NCBI GenBank assembly: GCA_011321985.1
Contig: DROB01000016.1
Coordinates: 1 to 19,236, forward strand
Source of the DNA: Gammaproteobacteria bacterium
GTDB taxonomy: Bacteria; Pseudomonadota; Gammaproteobacteria; SZUA-229
Direction: 5' to 3'
DNA length: 19,236 bases
How positions within the stretch are numbered: the stretch's first letter is position 1; each line of letters starts with the position of its first letter. The notes beneath the pieces are model-generated. The model was not told where the DNA came from, did not search any database, and worked only from the letters and a program-made list of their open reading frames with translations. Below are positions 8,340 to 15,653 of this stretch, in pieces. The translations under genes and the position numbers were made by a program.

Positions 8340-8762
8340 ATGTTATGGGTTAAAGCTTTCCATATTATCTTTATGGTGACCTGGTTCGCAGGTCTGTTTT
8401 ATCTGCCACGCCTGTTTGTCTACCATGCCGAATCAAAAGACGAGACCAGCAATCAGCGTTTTAAGATCATGGAACGCAAGCTATTTTATGGTATCGCAAC
8501 CCCCGGTGCTATCATCACCATCGGCCTCGGGCTCTGGCTTATCCACTTTCTTGGCGGTGAGATCATCCATGCCTTCTGGTTACAGGCAAAACTAGCACTG
8601 GTCATATTACTGATTATTTACCATATCTATTGCGGCAAACTGCTCAGAGACTTTAAATATGACAGGAACCGACACGGACATGTATGGTATCGATGGTTTA
8701 ATGAATTACCGGTATTTATACTGATCGCAATTATCTTGCTCGTCGAACTGCAGCCGTTATAG
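8340..8762 (+). CDS. hemJ: HemJ-type protoporphyrinogen IX oxidase
   Basis: Oxidises protoporphyrinogen IX to protoporphyrin IX in heme synthesis, at the inner membrane. The 140-residue protein is the usual HemJ length. It begins MLWVKAFHIIFMVTWFAG followed by LFYLPRLFVYHA, the family hallmark, and has four hydrophobic segments (about 5-22, 52-71, 80-97 and 120-137). His8, Arg24 and Lys84 match the conserved His, Arg and Lys positions; the His and Lys are considered important for activity. The open frame extends further upstream, but translation from 8340 gives the exact family N-terminus. There is no clear Shine-Dalgarno sequence. It converges on rppH. Confidence 0.92.
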   Translation: MLWVKAFHIIFMVTWFAGLFYLPRLFVYHAESKDETSNQRFKIMERKLFYGIATPGAIITIGLGLWLIHFLGGEIIHAFWLQAKLALVILLIIYHIYCGKLLRDFKYDRNRHGHVWYRWFNELPVFILIAIILLVELQPL

Positions 8763-8858
8763 TAGTCGCAGACTCTAAGCTGTAAGTAATAGCAAGCTTC
8801 ACCCTCTGTTCCTGCAGCATGTCCCTGCAGCTCATAACTTTCTATTTACGACCTGTAA

Positions 8859-9326
8859 CTAAACATACTGCTCCAGCTGACTCAGTGCCTGCTCGTACAC
8901 CTTGCGTTTGAAAGCGACAATCTCTTCTACCGGTGCCCAGTAATCGACCCAGCGCCAACAATCGAACTCGGGCTTATCCGTGCAACACAGGTCAAAGTCA
9001 CTCTCCAGCCCCGTCAATCGCAGATAGAACCATATCTGCTTCTGTCCGATACACAACGGTTTAGAGCGACGACGCAATAGATGATCAGGGATACGATAAC
9101 GCAGCCAGTCATCCGTTTGACCAGCCACCTCGACATGCTCCGGCAATAACCCTGTCTCTTCCTGTAATTCACGGTACATGGCCTGTATCGGTGATTCATC
9201 ACCGTCTATGCCTCCCTGAGGAAACTGCCAGGTCTTTTGACCGGCTCGACGTGCCCAGAAAACCTTGCCTTCGGAATTGCTCAGGATGATGCCAACGTTT
9301 GCCCTAAAACCATTAGAATCAATCAC
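8859..9326 (-). CDS. rppH: RNA pyrophosphohydrolase (Nudix)
   Basis: Removes pyrophosphate from the 5' end of mRNAs and so starts RNase E-dependent decay. The Nudix box is complete: GGIDGDESPIQAMYRELQEE then TGLL, with the Gly, Glu, REL and EE positions filled. The upstream WARRAGQKTWQFPQGG block is also typical. The frame is open to 9377, but the GTG at 9326 gives (M)IDSNGFRANVGIIL, which lines up residue for residue with the E. coli start MIDDDGYRPNVGI. That GTG also has GGATGG eight bases upstream. An ATG at 9338 is an alternative. From the GTG the protein is 155 residues, shorter than E. coli RppH because the C-terminal tail is shorter. It converges on hemJ and is divergent from the HAD gene. 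Confidence 0.92.
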   Translation of the reverse strand: MIDSNGFRANVGIILSNSEGKVFWARRAGQKTWQFPQGGIDGDESPIQAMYRELQEETGLLPEHVEVAGQTDDWLRYRIPDHLLRRRSKPLCIGQKQIWFYLRLTGLESDFDLCCTDKPEFDCWRWVDYWAPVEEIVAFKRKVYEQALSQLEQYV

Positions 9327-9534
9327 TTGGAATACCATCCGGGTACATCTAGACTGCTTAGTTACGACATACCACAAAAAATTTACTTACCTTGATAATA
9401 ACAGACCATAATAATAATAAAAGATTTATCCTGATAAAAAATAAATAATAATATCTGACAAATCAGTATGATATTAGAGCTTTCTAATATAAAATCACAA
9501 CCTTTTCAACTTGATCAATAACCTTAACCTTTTT

Positions 9535-10188
9535 ATGGCACTTGCTCTTTTCGATCTTGATAATACACTGCTCGCCGATGACAGTGATTTTTTGTGGGGC
9601 TGCTTTCTTGTCGAAAAAGGTCTGGTCGATAAAACCACTTACGATGAAGCCAACCAGCGTTTTTACGCAGAATATAAACAGGGCACACTGGATATCCTTG
9701 AATTTCTCGCCTTCTCACTCAAACCACTGACGCAGTTTTCCATACCAGAACTCGATCAGTTGCACAAAGAGTTCATGCTAAAACATATCCAGCCAGCGAT
9801 GACACAAAAAGGGCTCGCACAGATACAGTACCACCAGAACAGAGGAGACACGACGGTCATCATTACCGCGACCAACCGCTTTGTTACCGGCCCTATCGCC
9901 AGAGCTTTTGAGGTTGATGACCTGATCGCGACCGACCCTGAGATCATCGATGGACGCTATACCGGGCGAGTTGCCGGTACCCCCTGCTTTCAGGGTGGCA
10001 AGATCACACGCCTGAACCAATGGCTGAAAAACACCTCTTTTGACCTCGAAGACAGCACGTTTTACAGTGACTCTCATAACGACCTTCCCCTGCTGGAAAA
10101 AGTAAGCACACCGATTGCTGTCGATCCAGATGATGAATTGAAAACGATAGCAACCCGGAAAAACTGGGAGATACGTAGCTTCAGATAA
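9535..10188 (+). CDS. HAD-IB family hydrolase (SerB-like phosphatase)
   Basis: A phosphatase of the haloacid dehalogenase superfamily, subfamily IB, related to phosphoserine phosphatase; the substrate is unknown. Motif I is FDLDNTLLADD with the nucleophile at Asp7 and the acid at Asp9. Motif II is the VIITATNR stretch, the motif III Lys is in GGKITRL, and motif IV is FYSDSHNDLPLLE. The helical cap between motifs I and II contains the DSDFLWG and AEYKQGTLDILEFL blocks common in this group. The start is the ATG at 9535, because MALALFDLDNT is the usual N-terminus; a TTG frame eight codons upstream is less likely. The 217-residue length fits. The 208-nt gap before it is very AT-rich and shared with rppH. 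Confidence 0.9.
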   Translation: MALALFDLDNTLLADDSDFLWGCFLVEKGLVDKTTYDEANQRFYAEYKQGTLDILEFLAFSLKPLTQFSIPELDQLHKEFMLKHIQPAMTQKGLAQIQYHQNRGDTTVIITATNRFVTGPIARAFEVDDLIATDPEIIDGRYTGRVAGTPCFQGGKITRLNQWLKNTSFDLEDSTFYSDSHNDLPLLEKVSTPIAVDPDDELKTIATRKNWEIRSFR

Positions 10189-10290
10189 AAAGGTACAAAG
10201 TATCTACCGGGCTGTATTTACAGCGTGCCTCAGCTGGAGCACTGATTCATACCTCGGATAACAGGCACACAATTTACCCCCGACAAAATT

Positions 10291-10322
10291 AACGTGGCGA
10301 CAATGATCCAGGTTATTTTTTT
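10291..10322 (+). terminator. Probable intrinsic terminator after the HAD gene
   Basis: AACGTGG at 10291-10297 pairs with CCAGGTT at 10308-10314 with one mismatch across a ten-base loop, and ATTTTTTT follows directly. It lies about 100 nt after the HAD stop and overlaps the last codons of the convergent NTF2-like gene. The stem is short, so the call is moderate. Confidence 0.45.
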
Positions 10323-10774
10323 ACTACGTTCGCCTGATAGGCCTCTAACAATGCGGGGGTTTCGATTGAACCATGATGGTGTAACTGTCGCCACACACCT
10401 TCCTGTTTCCGGTAGACGCGTGAGGTGCGGATGGCAAGATCGAGCTTTTTCCCCCTGTTGATAAAATAGCCTCGCTCTCTGCCTACTGCACAGAAGAACT
10501 CTCCTGACTGATGGATACTGTAGTCATAAAATTCGACATAAACCTCCGACTCACCGCTAAAAATACGCTCATATACACCAGCGATTTCAGCCCAGCCACG
10601 ACGCACCCCACCAAGTGGATTGGACATAGAAGCTTCCTCGGTGTGTGACCAGTTTGCGGTCATCTTCTCCATATCACCGGTATTAAATGCCTGATAAAAC
10701 AACTGCAATGCCGCCTGTGGTGCCTTTTTTTCAAACCGGGTCTCTTTTCCGGTTATAGCCTGTTCATAAATCAT
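10313..10774 (-). CDS. NTF2-like (SnoaL/DUF4440-type) protein
   Basis: A 153-residue protein with the NTF2-like cone fold pattern: an N-terminal helix (AALQLFYQAFNTGDMEKM), the W-S/H block, a GWAEI helix and alternating strands ending in GVWRQLHHHGS. The superfamily includes ketosteroid isomerases, SnoaL cyclases and many stress proteins without known activity, so no substrate can be given. The ATG at 10774 has an excellent AGGAGG four bases upstream, the strongest ribosome binding site in the window. A perfect palindrome 15 nt before the start also appears before the marR gene 72 nt upstream, so this gene is the likely target of that regulator. Confidence 0.82.
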   Translation of the reverse strand: MIYEQAITGKETRFEKKAPQAALQLFYQAFNTGDMEKMTANWSHTEEASMSNPLGGVRRGWAEIAGVYERIFSGESEVYVEFYDYSIHQSGEFFCAVGRERGYFINRGKKLDLAIRTSRVYRKQEGVWRQLHHHGSIETPALLEAYQANVVKK

Positions 10775-10778
10775 AAGA

Positions 10779-10784
10779 CCTCCT
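10779..10784 (-). promoter_or_regulatory. Strong Shine-Dalgarno of the NTF2-like gene
   Basis: Bottom strand AGGAGG, four bases before the ATG at 10774. Most genes here have weak or no Shine-Dalgarno, so this suggests high translation once the promoter is derepressed. Confidence 0.8.
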
Positions 10785-10789
10785 ATTTT

Positions 10790-10803
10790 GTTGTATATAC
10801 AAC
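10790..10803. promoter_or_regulatory. Palindromic operator candidate 1 (MarR)
   Basis: A perfect 14-bp palindrome, GTTGTATATACAAC, just upstream of the NTF2-like gene's ribosome binding site. Bottom-strand context ATAGTTGTATATACAACA matches ATAGTTGTATGTGCAACA at operator candidate 2 in 16 of 18 positions. TTGTATATACAA-type palindromes are typical of MarR-family sites. Its position between promoter and start codon fits repression. Confidence 0.7.
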
Positions 10804-10846
10804 TATTATGGTAAAAAAACGGTGATGCACTAGTACAAAAATCGTT

Positions 10847-11287
10847 TCAGCCCGATGCCTCCTTCTCTGCATCAGACACTTTGGCCAAATTGTGCCCGGT
10901 CTCACGGAGCACGTTCACGATTTTTGCTAAATTCTGGCGACCCAGACTGTCCATCATTTTCTGATAGAGTGCATCACCGGTGGTATTTAACTGCTGCTGT
11001 ATCTTTTGTGCTTTAGCTGTGGGAAAAACCCGTACCTCCCTGCCCTGTCGTTCACGACTAAGTAACTGTTTATTTTCCAGTGCGGTGATGAACCGGGTTA
11101 TAGTGGATTTTTCCAGTTTGAGTTCCCGCGTTATCTGAGACTGTGTCAGACCCGGTGTTTCGAGCAACAGGCGAAGCAGATAAGCATGTGAAGGTGATAG
11201 ATCAAACTCGGCAAAAGCTTCATCCCAGATCCCGTTCACGCGCCTGGCAAGCGCATTAACATTAAAATACAGACACCGTTCGAACAT
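10847..11287 (-). CDS. MarR-family transcriptional regulator
   Basis: A winged helix-turn-helix repressor, probably a dimer. The DNA-binding region runs from LSPSHAYLLRLLLETPGL through SQITRELKLEKSTITRFITA to the wing (SRERQGREVRVFPT), with dimerisation helices on both sides. A single Cys near the N-terminus (MFERCLYFN) lies in the first helix, roughly where the sensing Cys of OhrR-type regulators sits; redox sensing is only inferred. The frame opens at a TTG at 11323, but the ATG at 11287 gives the more usual family N-terminus and leaves the upstream palindrome outside the coding region. Neither start has a ribosome binding site. It lies between the hypothetical gene and the NTF2-like gene. 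Confidence 0.88.
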   Translation of the reverse strand: MFERCLYFNVNALARRVNGIWDEAFAEFDLSPSHAYLLRLLLETPGLTQSQITRELKLEKSTITRFITALENKQLLSRERQGREVRVFPTAKAQKIQQQLNTTGDALYQKMMDSLGRQNLAKIVNVLRETGHNLAKVSDAEKEASG

Positions 11288-11310
11288 AGGTGATAGACTA
11301 GCAGCTATCT

Positions 11311-11324
11311 GTTGCACATACAAC
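11311..11324. promoter_or_regulatory. Palindromic operator candidate 2 (MarR autoregulation)
   Basis: Top strand GTTGCACATACAAC, an imperfect version of operator candidate 1, located 24 nt before the marR ATG. It overlaps by one base the TAG stop (11324-11326) of the preceding hypothetical gene. The two sites share 16 of 18 positions in the same orientation. This is the expected arrangement for an autoregulated MarR gene. Confidence 0.6.
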
Positions 11325-11974
11325 TATTTTAGCAACGGCTGAACCAACTGCTGGAAATGCTCTGGTGCCACATATTGCAGCACTTCTTTCGCATGTTCCG
11401 ATAACGCAATATGCAGACCTTTATCAGGGTACAAATAATGCACGACATCACCCGATTGAACACGTTGCTCAGGTTCTTCAAAACGCGCCAGTATCACCGC
11501 TTCATCCAGATTAACGGTGGGAATAAAAGTCAGGCCTGTAATCCTCTGTTCGAGTATCAGCGGCAAGTCATCTGTCGAGAGCGTGTATTTTTTAGCCTGA
11601 CCAGAGGCCATGTATTCGGAGCTCACCGCATGCTCCCGTAAGCTTTTGATTTTCTGCTCAGGGGTATCCGTCTGCAGGACCAGTTTGCCCGAGAGCAAAC
11701 CCGCGCGGTAGTGACCGTAATACATCTCCAGGCTCCCTGTTTCATCACTGGCAGCTATAACAGCAAGATCCATATCATTACCCAGTATCTCGATAGCATC
11801 AGCCAGCTGACTGCTCCCGATATGTATCCCGAAGACCTCGGTGGTACCATCGTTCAGAACCGTTATCTGCCAGGGCAACCCCTCTACCATCCCTTTATCT
11901 TCAGATGGTTTAATAAAAGGGTATGCCGCCAGCATGATCGCCAGTAGCGAAAAAAGCAGGAAGAATGTTTTCAT
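11324..11974 (-). CDS. Hypothetical exported or membrane-anchored protein
   Basis: I do not recognise a characterised family. The 216-residue protein starts with a hydrophobic segment (MKTFFLLFSLLAIMLAAYPF), either a signal peptide or a membrane anchor; no lipobox Cys is present. The rest is soluble with a mix of strands and helices (LPWQITVLNDGTTEVFGIHI, then a GSSQLADAIEILG helix). It seems to belong to a conserved unstudied gammaproteobacterial group, but this is from memory only. It starts 25 nt after dcd and ends 36 nt before the marR ATG, so it may be cotranscribed with dcd. No good ribosome binding site is visible. Confidence 0.72.
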   Translation of the reverse strand: MKTFFLLFSLLAIMLAAYPFIKPSEDKGMVEGLPWQITVLNDGTTEVFGIHIGSSQLADAIEILGNDMDLAVIAASDETGSLEMYYGHYRAGLLSGKLVLQTDTPEQKIKSLREHAVSSEYMASGQAKKYTLSTDDLPLILEQRITGLTFIPTVNLDEAVILARFEEPEQRVQSGDVVHYLYPDKGLHIALSEHAKEVLQYVAPEHFQQLVQPLLK

Positions 11975-11999
11975 TGGAAAGACGACAAGAGGCTAAAGA

Positions 12000-12566
12000 T
12001 TACGCTCTAGGCAATGTTACGCCCTGTTGTCCCTGATACTTGCCACCACGATCTGCGTAAGAGGTTTCGCAGACTTCATCAGACTCGAAGAACAGCATCT
12101 GCGCGACACCTTCATTGGCGTAGATCTTTGCCGGTAGCGGTGTAGTGTTGGAAAACTCCAGTGTGACGTGACCTTCCCACTCCGGTTCCAGTGGTGTCAC
12201 ATTGACGATAATGCCACAACGTGCGTAAGTTGATTTACCCAGGCAGATAGTTAACACATTTCTGGGTATCCTGAAATTTTCTACCGTACGGGCGAGAGCA
12301 AACGAATTGGGAGGAATGATGCAGACATCCCCCGTAAAATCCACAAAACTGTGTTCCGAGAAATCCTTAGGATCGACGACCGCCGAATTAATATTGGTAA
12401 ATATCTTGAAATGATCAGAACAGCGTACGTCGTAACCGTAGCTGGATGTACCATATGAGATCAACCGGTCACCTGCGGCATTTGTTTTTACCTGCCCTGG
12501 CTGGAATGGCTCTATCATGCCTTTTTCCGCTTCACGACGAATCCACTTATCAGATTTAATGCTCAC
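12000..12566 (-). CDS. dcd: dCTP deaminase
   Basis: Deaminates dCTP to dUTP, the precursor route to dTMP. The 188-residue length is that of the common bacterial trimeric enzyme. Conserved blocks are SYGTSSYGYDVR (37-48), the GKSTYAR loop (110-116), NVTPLEPEWEGHVTLEFSN with the catalytic Glu137, and the GVAQMLFF strand (153-160). It has no sign of the fused dUTPase activity seen in some archaeal forms, but sequence alone cannot exclude that. The start is GTG, giving MSIKSDKWIRR, the usual N-terminus. It lies 161 nt after the M48 gene and 25 nt before the hypothetical gene. Confidence 0.96.
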   Translation of the reverse strand: MSIKSDKWIRREAEKGMIEPFQPGQVKTNAAGDRLISYGTSSYGYDVRCSDHFKIFTNINSAVVDPKDFSEHSFVDFTGDVCIIPPNSFALARTVENFRIPRNVLTICLGKSTYARCGIIVNVTPLEPEWEGHVTLEFSNTTPLPAKIYANEGVAQMLFFESDEVCETSYADRGGKYQGQQGVTLPRA

Positions 12567-12727
12567 TGCTTACCCCGATCTCAAGACATAAAAACGTGTG
12601 GGATTGTATCAGACTACGCTGCTACTGGCGAAGATTAGAAGCATCTCTCCACAGAGGCACAGGTTTTTATATTGTTCACGGCCCCCGTAGCGCTGTAAAC
12701 AAAAAAAGTTTTCGCGCCGAGATGCTT

Positions 12728-14686
12728 TTATCCTTTTGCCACCAGAACCGGTGGCATAGGACAATCCAGACAGCTGGCGATGGTCCGGGTCAACTCATAA
12801 GCCTGAATCGTGACTTTTCCATTGTGGGAGATACAACTGACACAGGCCTGCAGGAAGCGCTTTTTGAGTGGCGGTTTTAAATATTCGAGTTCGTCCATCG
12901 CCTGATTCAGGCTTTCCAGTGAAATCGTCTCTTTCGGCAACAGCTTCAATGCCCCTGCACTGATGGAACGTTTGGCACCATCGAAAGCCTGTCGTGCCTG
13001 TTGCGCGTCTTTGTGTTCGAGATAAGCTAACAGGGACAACATTAGTTCACTGGAATATTTCGCCGACCCCAGCACGAAATACTTTGCCACCTTTTTCTTT
13101 CGCAACCCGTATTGTTCATCCAGTTGCTGCAAGACCAGCCGCTGGATAACCCACTCGCCTAACTCGACTTTATGATCAGCCGTTATCAACTGCTGAACAC
13201 ACTGTTTGAACCGCTGATATTGCTCGATGGTCATTTCTTTCAGTGTCGGTAACGCCAGATCGATGAGCAACAAGGTCTGCGTACGCTGTAATCCGGCGAC
13301 CTGTTCTTTTGCCTGTTCTACCGTACTGGCATGCAGCTCACCGATAACATCATTCAAGACAGCATATTGTTCATTTTTAATCGCCACCTTTTCATCGAGC
13401 AACAACGCCAGTATCAATGCCTGTGCACCGTAAGGATTTTCTGCACTGGCCAGTATGCCCTCAGGTAATGCCTTATGCCAGGCATGTGCCGCATCGACAT
13501 GTTGCTGCGAGACTTCACCGATATTATCCAGTGAATGCATCACATCCTGCGCAGCAACGTCCAGACCAGCCCCGGTGATAATCGCTGTCGCGATGGTTTT
13601 CTTGCGTGATTGCTCAGCCTGCTCTTTACCTGCTTCATCGCGAGCCGGTTTTCTTTCATCGAAAAAATACCGACCATCCCAACGAGGATCGATGCGTAAG
13701 ATACGTTTTTTTAATGGCGGGTGCGTGGAAAATGAAAACCAGCTAAACGCGGTATCCCCCAGGGCGAAATAGGCATGGCTGTATTCATCCACTGACGCAG
13801 CCAGCATGCGGGAACCGTACACTGCGCCACCGATCTTTTTCAGAGCATTGGCGATACCCTCACTGCTGCGCGTATATCGTACCGCCGAAGCATCAGCCAG
13901 ATATTCGCGTTGCCGGCTGATCAGTGATTTTATCCAGTTACCAAAAAACGTACCGGTATACCCTACCACCGCCAGTGCCCCACCGATACCGACGATCAAT
14001 AAAATTGCCTGTCCACCACCTTTACTATTGCGTGATACCCGGATGAACCGCAAACTACGCAATATCATCCGACCGGTCAGGCCGATCATCAATATACCGT
14101 GAAGGATAGCGATCAGACGAATATTCAACCGCATATCACCATTGAATATATGACTGAACTCGTGCGCGATAACACCCTGCAATTCATCACGGGTTAATCT
14201 TTCCAGCGCTCCCCGTGTGATACCGATAACCGCATTGGTGGTCTTCCAGCCTGCTGCAAAAGCATTGATACCCTGTTCATTTAAGATATAGACCTGTGGC
14301 ACCGGCACACCGGATGCGATCGCCATCTCTTCGACGATGTTTAATATTTTTTTGTGTAAGGGGTCACTGCTACTACGAGGGATGATGACACCACCCAGGT
14401 ATTGCGCGATGGCCGAGCCACCCGATGAAAGCTGCGCTAATTTGTACAAACTACCCAGACAGATAAAACCGATGATAGCGGCTGAGAGCAGGATGCTCAG
14501 ATTGGGATCAAACACTCGACCCAGTTCTGATAGTGAAAATGTAGGTTTGGGGTATTCTTTAATATATAGATATTCGAAGACGATGAGATTACTCAGTGCC
14601 AGTAAAGCACCGATAGCCAGTAAAAATAATACGATTAACAGGCTGGTACTGCGGCGGGCGGAGTCCTGTGCTTCGAAAAAATTCAT
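12728..14686 (-). CDS. M48-family membrane metalloprotease with long C-terminal extension
   Basis: A zinc protease related to HtpX, 652 residues against about 290 for HtpX. Transmembrane segments are predicted at about 15-36, 65-84, 190-208 and 226-248. The zinc site is HEFSH (His175, Glu176, His179), with the third ligand Glu261 in REYLADASAVRYT. The FSTHPPLKKRI block at 320-330 is also typical. Residues about 350-652 form a soluble, helix-rich tail. It ends in a segment (LKKRFLQACVSCISHNGKVT and then ELTRTIASCLDCPMPP) that resembles a degenerate TerB-like repeat; this is an inference. It follows lemA by about 115 nt, with a palindromic repeat pair between them. LemA-M48 neighbours are common and suggest a joint envelope role. 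Confidence 0.93.
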   Translation of the reverse strand: MNFFEAQDSARRSTSLLIVLFLLAIGALLALSNLIVFEYLYIKEYPKPTFSLSELGRVFDPNLSILLSAAIIGFICLGSLYKLAQLSSGGSAIAQYLGGVIIPRSSSDPLHKKILNIVEEMAIASGVPVPQVYILNEQGINAFAAGWKTTNAVIGITRGALERLTRDELQGVIAHEFSHIFNGDMRLNIRLIAILHGILMIGLTGRMILRSLRFIRVSRNSKGGGQAILLIVGIGGALAVVGYTGTFFGNWIKSLISRQREYLADASAVRYTRSSEGIANALKKIGGAVYGSRMLAASVDEYSHAYFALGDTAFSWFSFSTHPPLKKRILRIDPRWDGRYFFDERKPARDEAGKEQAEQSRKKTIATAIITGAGLDVAAQDVMHSLDNIGEVSQQHVDAAHAWHKALPEGILASAENPYGAQALILALLLDEKVAIKNEQYAVLNDVIGELHASTVEQAKEQVAGLQRTQTLLLIDLALPTLKEMTIEQYQRFKQCVQQLITADHKVELGEWVIQRLVLQQLDEQYGLRKKKVAKYFVLGSAKYSSELMLSLLAYLEHKDAQQARQAFDGAKRSISAGALKLLPKETISLESLNQAMDELEYLKPPLKKRFLQACVSCISHNGKVTIQAYELTRTIASCLDCPMPPVLVAKG

Positions 14687-14705
14687 GCTTGCCTACTGTG
14701 ACAGA

Positions 14706-14772
14706 TCGCGGAATAAATTCTGCTCCTACAAGTCATAATGCACTGCGGTAGGAATAGCATTTATTCTGCGAT
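14706..14772. repeat. BIME/REP-like inverted pair of palindromes, copy 2
   Basis: The left arm at 14706-14730 reads TCGCGGAATAAATTCTGC then TCCTACA, one base different from the left arm of copy 1 at 142-166. The right arm at about 14744-14770 has reverse complement TCGCAGAATAAATGCTATTC then CTACCGCA. It fills most of the gap between lemA and the M48 gene, so a shared transcript would carry it as a stem-loop. Such elements can slow 3' exonucleases or separate expression of flanking genes. Confidence 0.7.
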
Positions 14773-14801
14773 AATCGTTCTCCTGGACAAAAAGCTCATC
14801 A

Positions 14802-15413
14802 TTAAAAAATGACAGGATCAAAATGACACTTTCGGTACAGCCTGTATCTCGGCACTATCCTCAAATTCCAGCAGGCTGGCATCTTTGGGATGGCCGAACG
14901 AAGTCGCAAAAAAGTTTTGTGGAAAAGACTGAGGTAGGTGTTGTATTCCATCACACCGTCATTAAATGCCTGACGAGCGAAAGCCACGCGGTTTTCTGTG
15001 CTGGTCAGCTCTTCACTGAGCTGCATCATATTGGTATTGGCCTTCAGATCGGGATACGCTTCCATCACCAGATTAAAACGCCCCATCGCACTACTCAATT
15101 GCCCTTCTGCCTGAGCCAGAGCACCCATCACATCGGCATCACCCGGATTGGCTTTCGCTGCTGCCAGACCGGATGAGGCGGTGTTACGTGCAGTGATGAC
15201 AGCATCCAGCGTTTCTCGCTCATGCTTCATATATCCTTTGGCGGTCTCGATCAGATTCGGAATTAAATCATAGCGCCGTTTTAACTGCACTTCGATCTGT
15301 GCGAAAGCATTTTTATAGCGGTTACGCAGCGATACCAGCTGGTTAAATATACCGACGATATAAAACACGATAAGGCCGATAATGACCAGAGTAACAATGG
15401 TTGAGGTTGCCAT
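14802..15413 (-). CDS. LemA-family protein, frameshifted near its 3' end
   Basis: LemA proteins have one N-terminal membrane helix and a long helical domain; their role is unclear but they often accompany membrane proteases. Here the helix is at about 4-24 (ATSTIVTLVIIGLIVFYIVG). It is followed by the hallmark NAFAQIEVQLKRRYDLIPNL, ETAKGYMKHE, and FNDGVMEYNTYLSLF. After that Phe the frame loses similarity (HKTFLRLRSAIP) and runs to a TAA at 14802. The normal C-terminus is intact in the -1 frame down to a TGA at 14818-14820; one missing C (bottom strand) near 14921 explains it. The start at 15413 has GGAG six bases upstream; an ATG four codons earlier has none. Restored, the protein would be 198 residues. 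Confidence 0.9.
   Translation of the reverse strand: MATSTIVTLVIIGLIVFYIVGIFNQLVSLRNRYKNAFAQIEVQLKRRYDLIPNLIETAKGYMKHERETLDAVITARNTASSGLAAAKANPGDADVMGALAQAEGQLSSAMGRFNLVMEAYPDLKANTNMMQLSEELTSTENRVAFARQAFNDGVMEYNTYLSLFHKTFLRLRSAIPKMPACWNLRIVPRYRLYRKCHFDPVIF
14818..14920 (-). pseudogene. Out-of-frame normal C-terminus of LemA
   Basis: In the frame one base back from the one entering it, this segment reads QNFFATSFGHPKDASLLEFE followed by DSAEIQAVPKVSF and a TGA stop, the usual LemA ending. No stop or change interrupts these 33 codons. That means the frameshift is very recent, is a sequencing or assembly error, or is bypassed. See the lemA entry and the matching finding. Confidence 0.85.
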
Positions 15414-15419
15414 GTGGGT

Positions 15420-15423
15420 CTCC
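15420..15423 (-). promoter_or_regulatory. Shine-Dalgarno that decides the lemA start
   Basis: Bottom strand GGAG six bases before the ATG at 15413. It overlaps the first base of the earlier in-frame ATG at 15425, which has no ribosome binding site of its own. Confidence 0.6.
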
Positions 15424-15443
15424 ATCTTTGACTATAAACTCGA

Positions 15444-15472
15444 TTTTTAACTGACTATAGTTTATTTGTCAG
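15444..15472 (-). promoter_or_regulatory. Candidate sigma-70 promoter of lemA
   Basis: Bottom strand CTGACA at 15472-15467 (five of six to TTGACA), a 17-nt spacer, then TAAAAA at 15449-15444 (four of six to TATAAT), about 30 nt before the lemA ATG. A separate perfect TATAAT lies further upstream at 15563-15558 but with a poor -35. Confidence 0.4.
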
Positions 15473-15601
15473 CATACTGCAGGACGAGCCGAAAACCCTG
15501 CCAGGAACTTCTGGCACTCAGGATAATACTAATCATTGTGGCAAAAGTGCAGCATGTATTATACGGGATCCCCGTCTGGACTGAAAAATAAGCCCACCCA
15601 C

Positions 15602-15629
15602 AAAAAAGCAGTCCGGGGACTGCTTTTTT
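15602..15629 (-). terminator. Intrinsic terminator downstream of apbC/mrp
   Basis: A perfect 13-bp inverted repeat: AAAAAAGCAGTCC, two bases, then GGACTGCTTTTTT. On the bottom strand the stem GCAGTCCCCGGACTGC is followed by TTTTTT, 24 nt after the apbC stop. The A/T flanks mean it could also work on the top strand. It separates apbC from lemA. Confidence 0.9.
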
Positions 15630-15653
15630 ATTACTCCGAAATGACAGACCGGA

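Noticed and set aside
8763..8858. Repeated CTGCAG motifs between hemJ and rppH, considered as a bidirectional terminator
   Set aside because: No T-run and only six-base palindromes; likely chance.
13455..13772. Cys/Ala-rich plus-strand frames opposite the M48 gene
   Set aside because: Composition is that of antisense shadows; the M48 protein is intact on the other strand.
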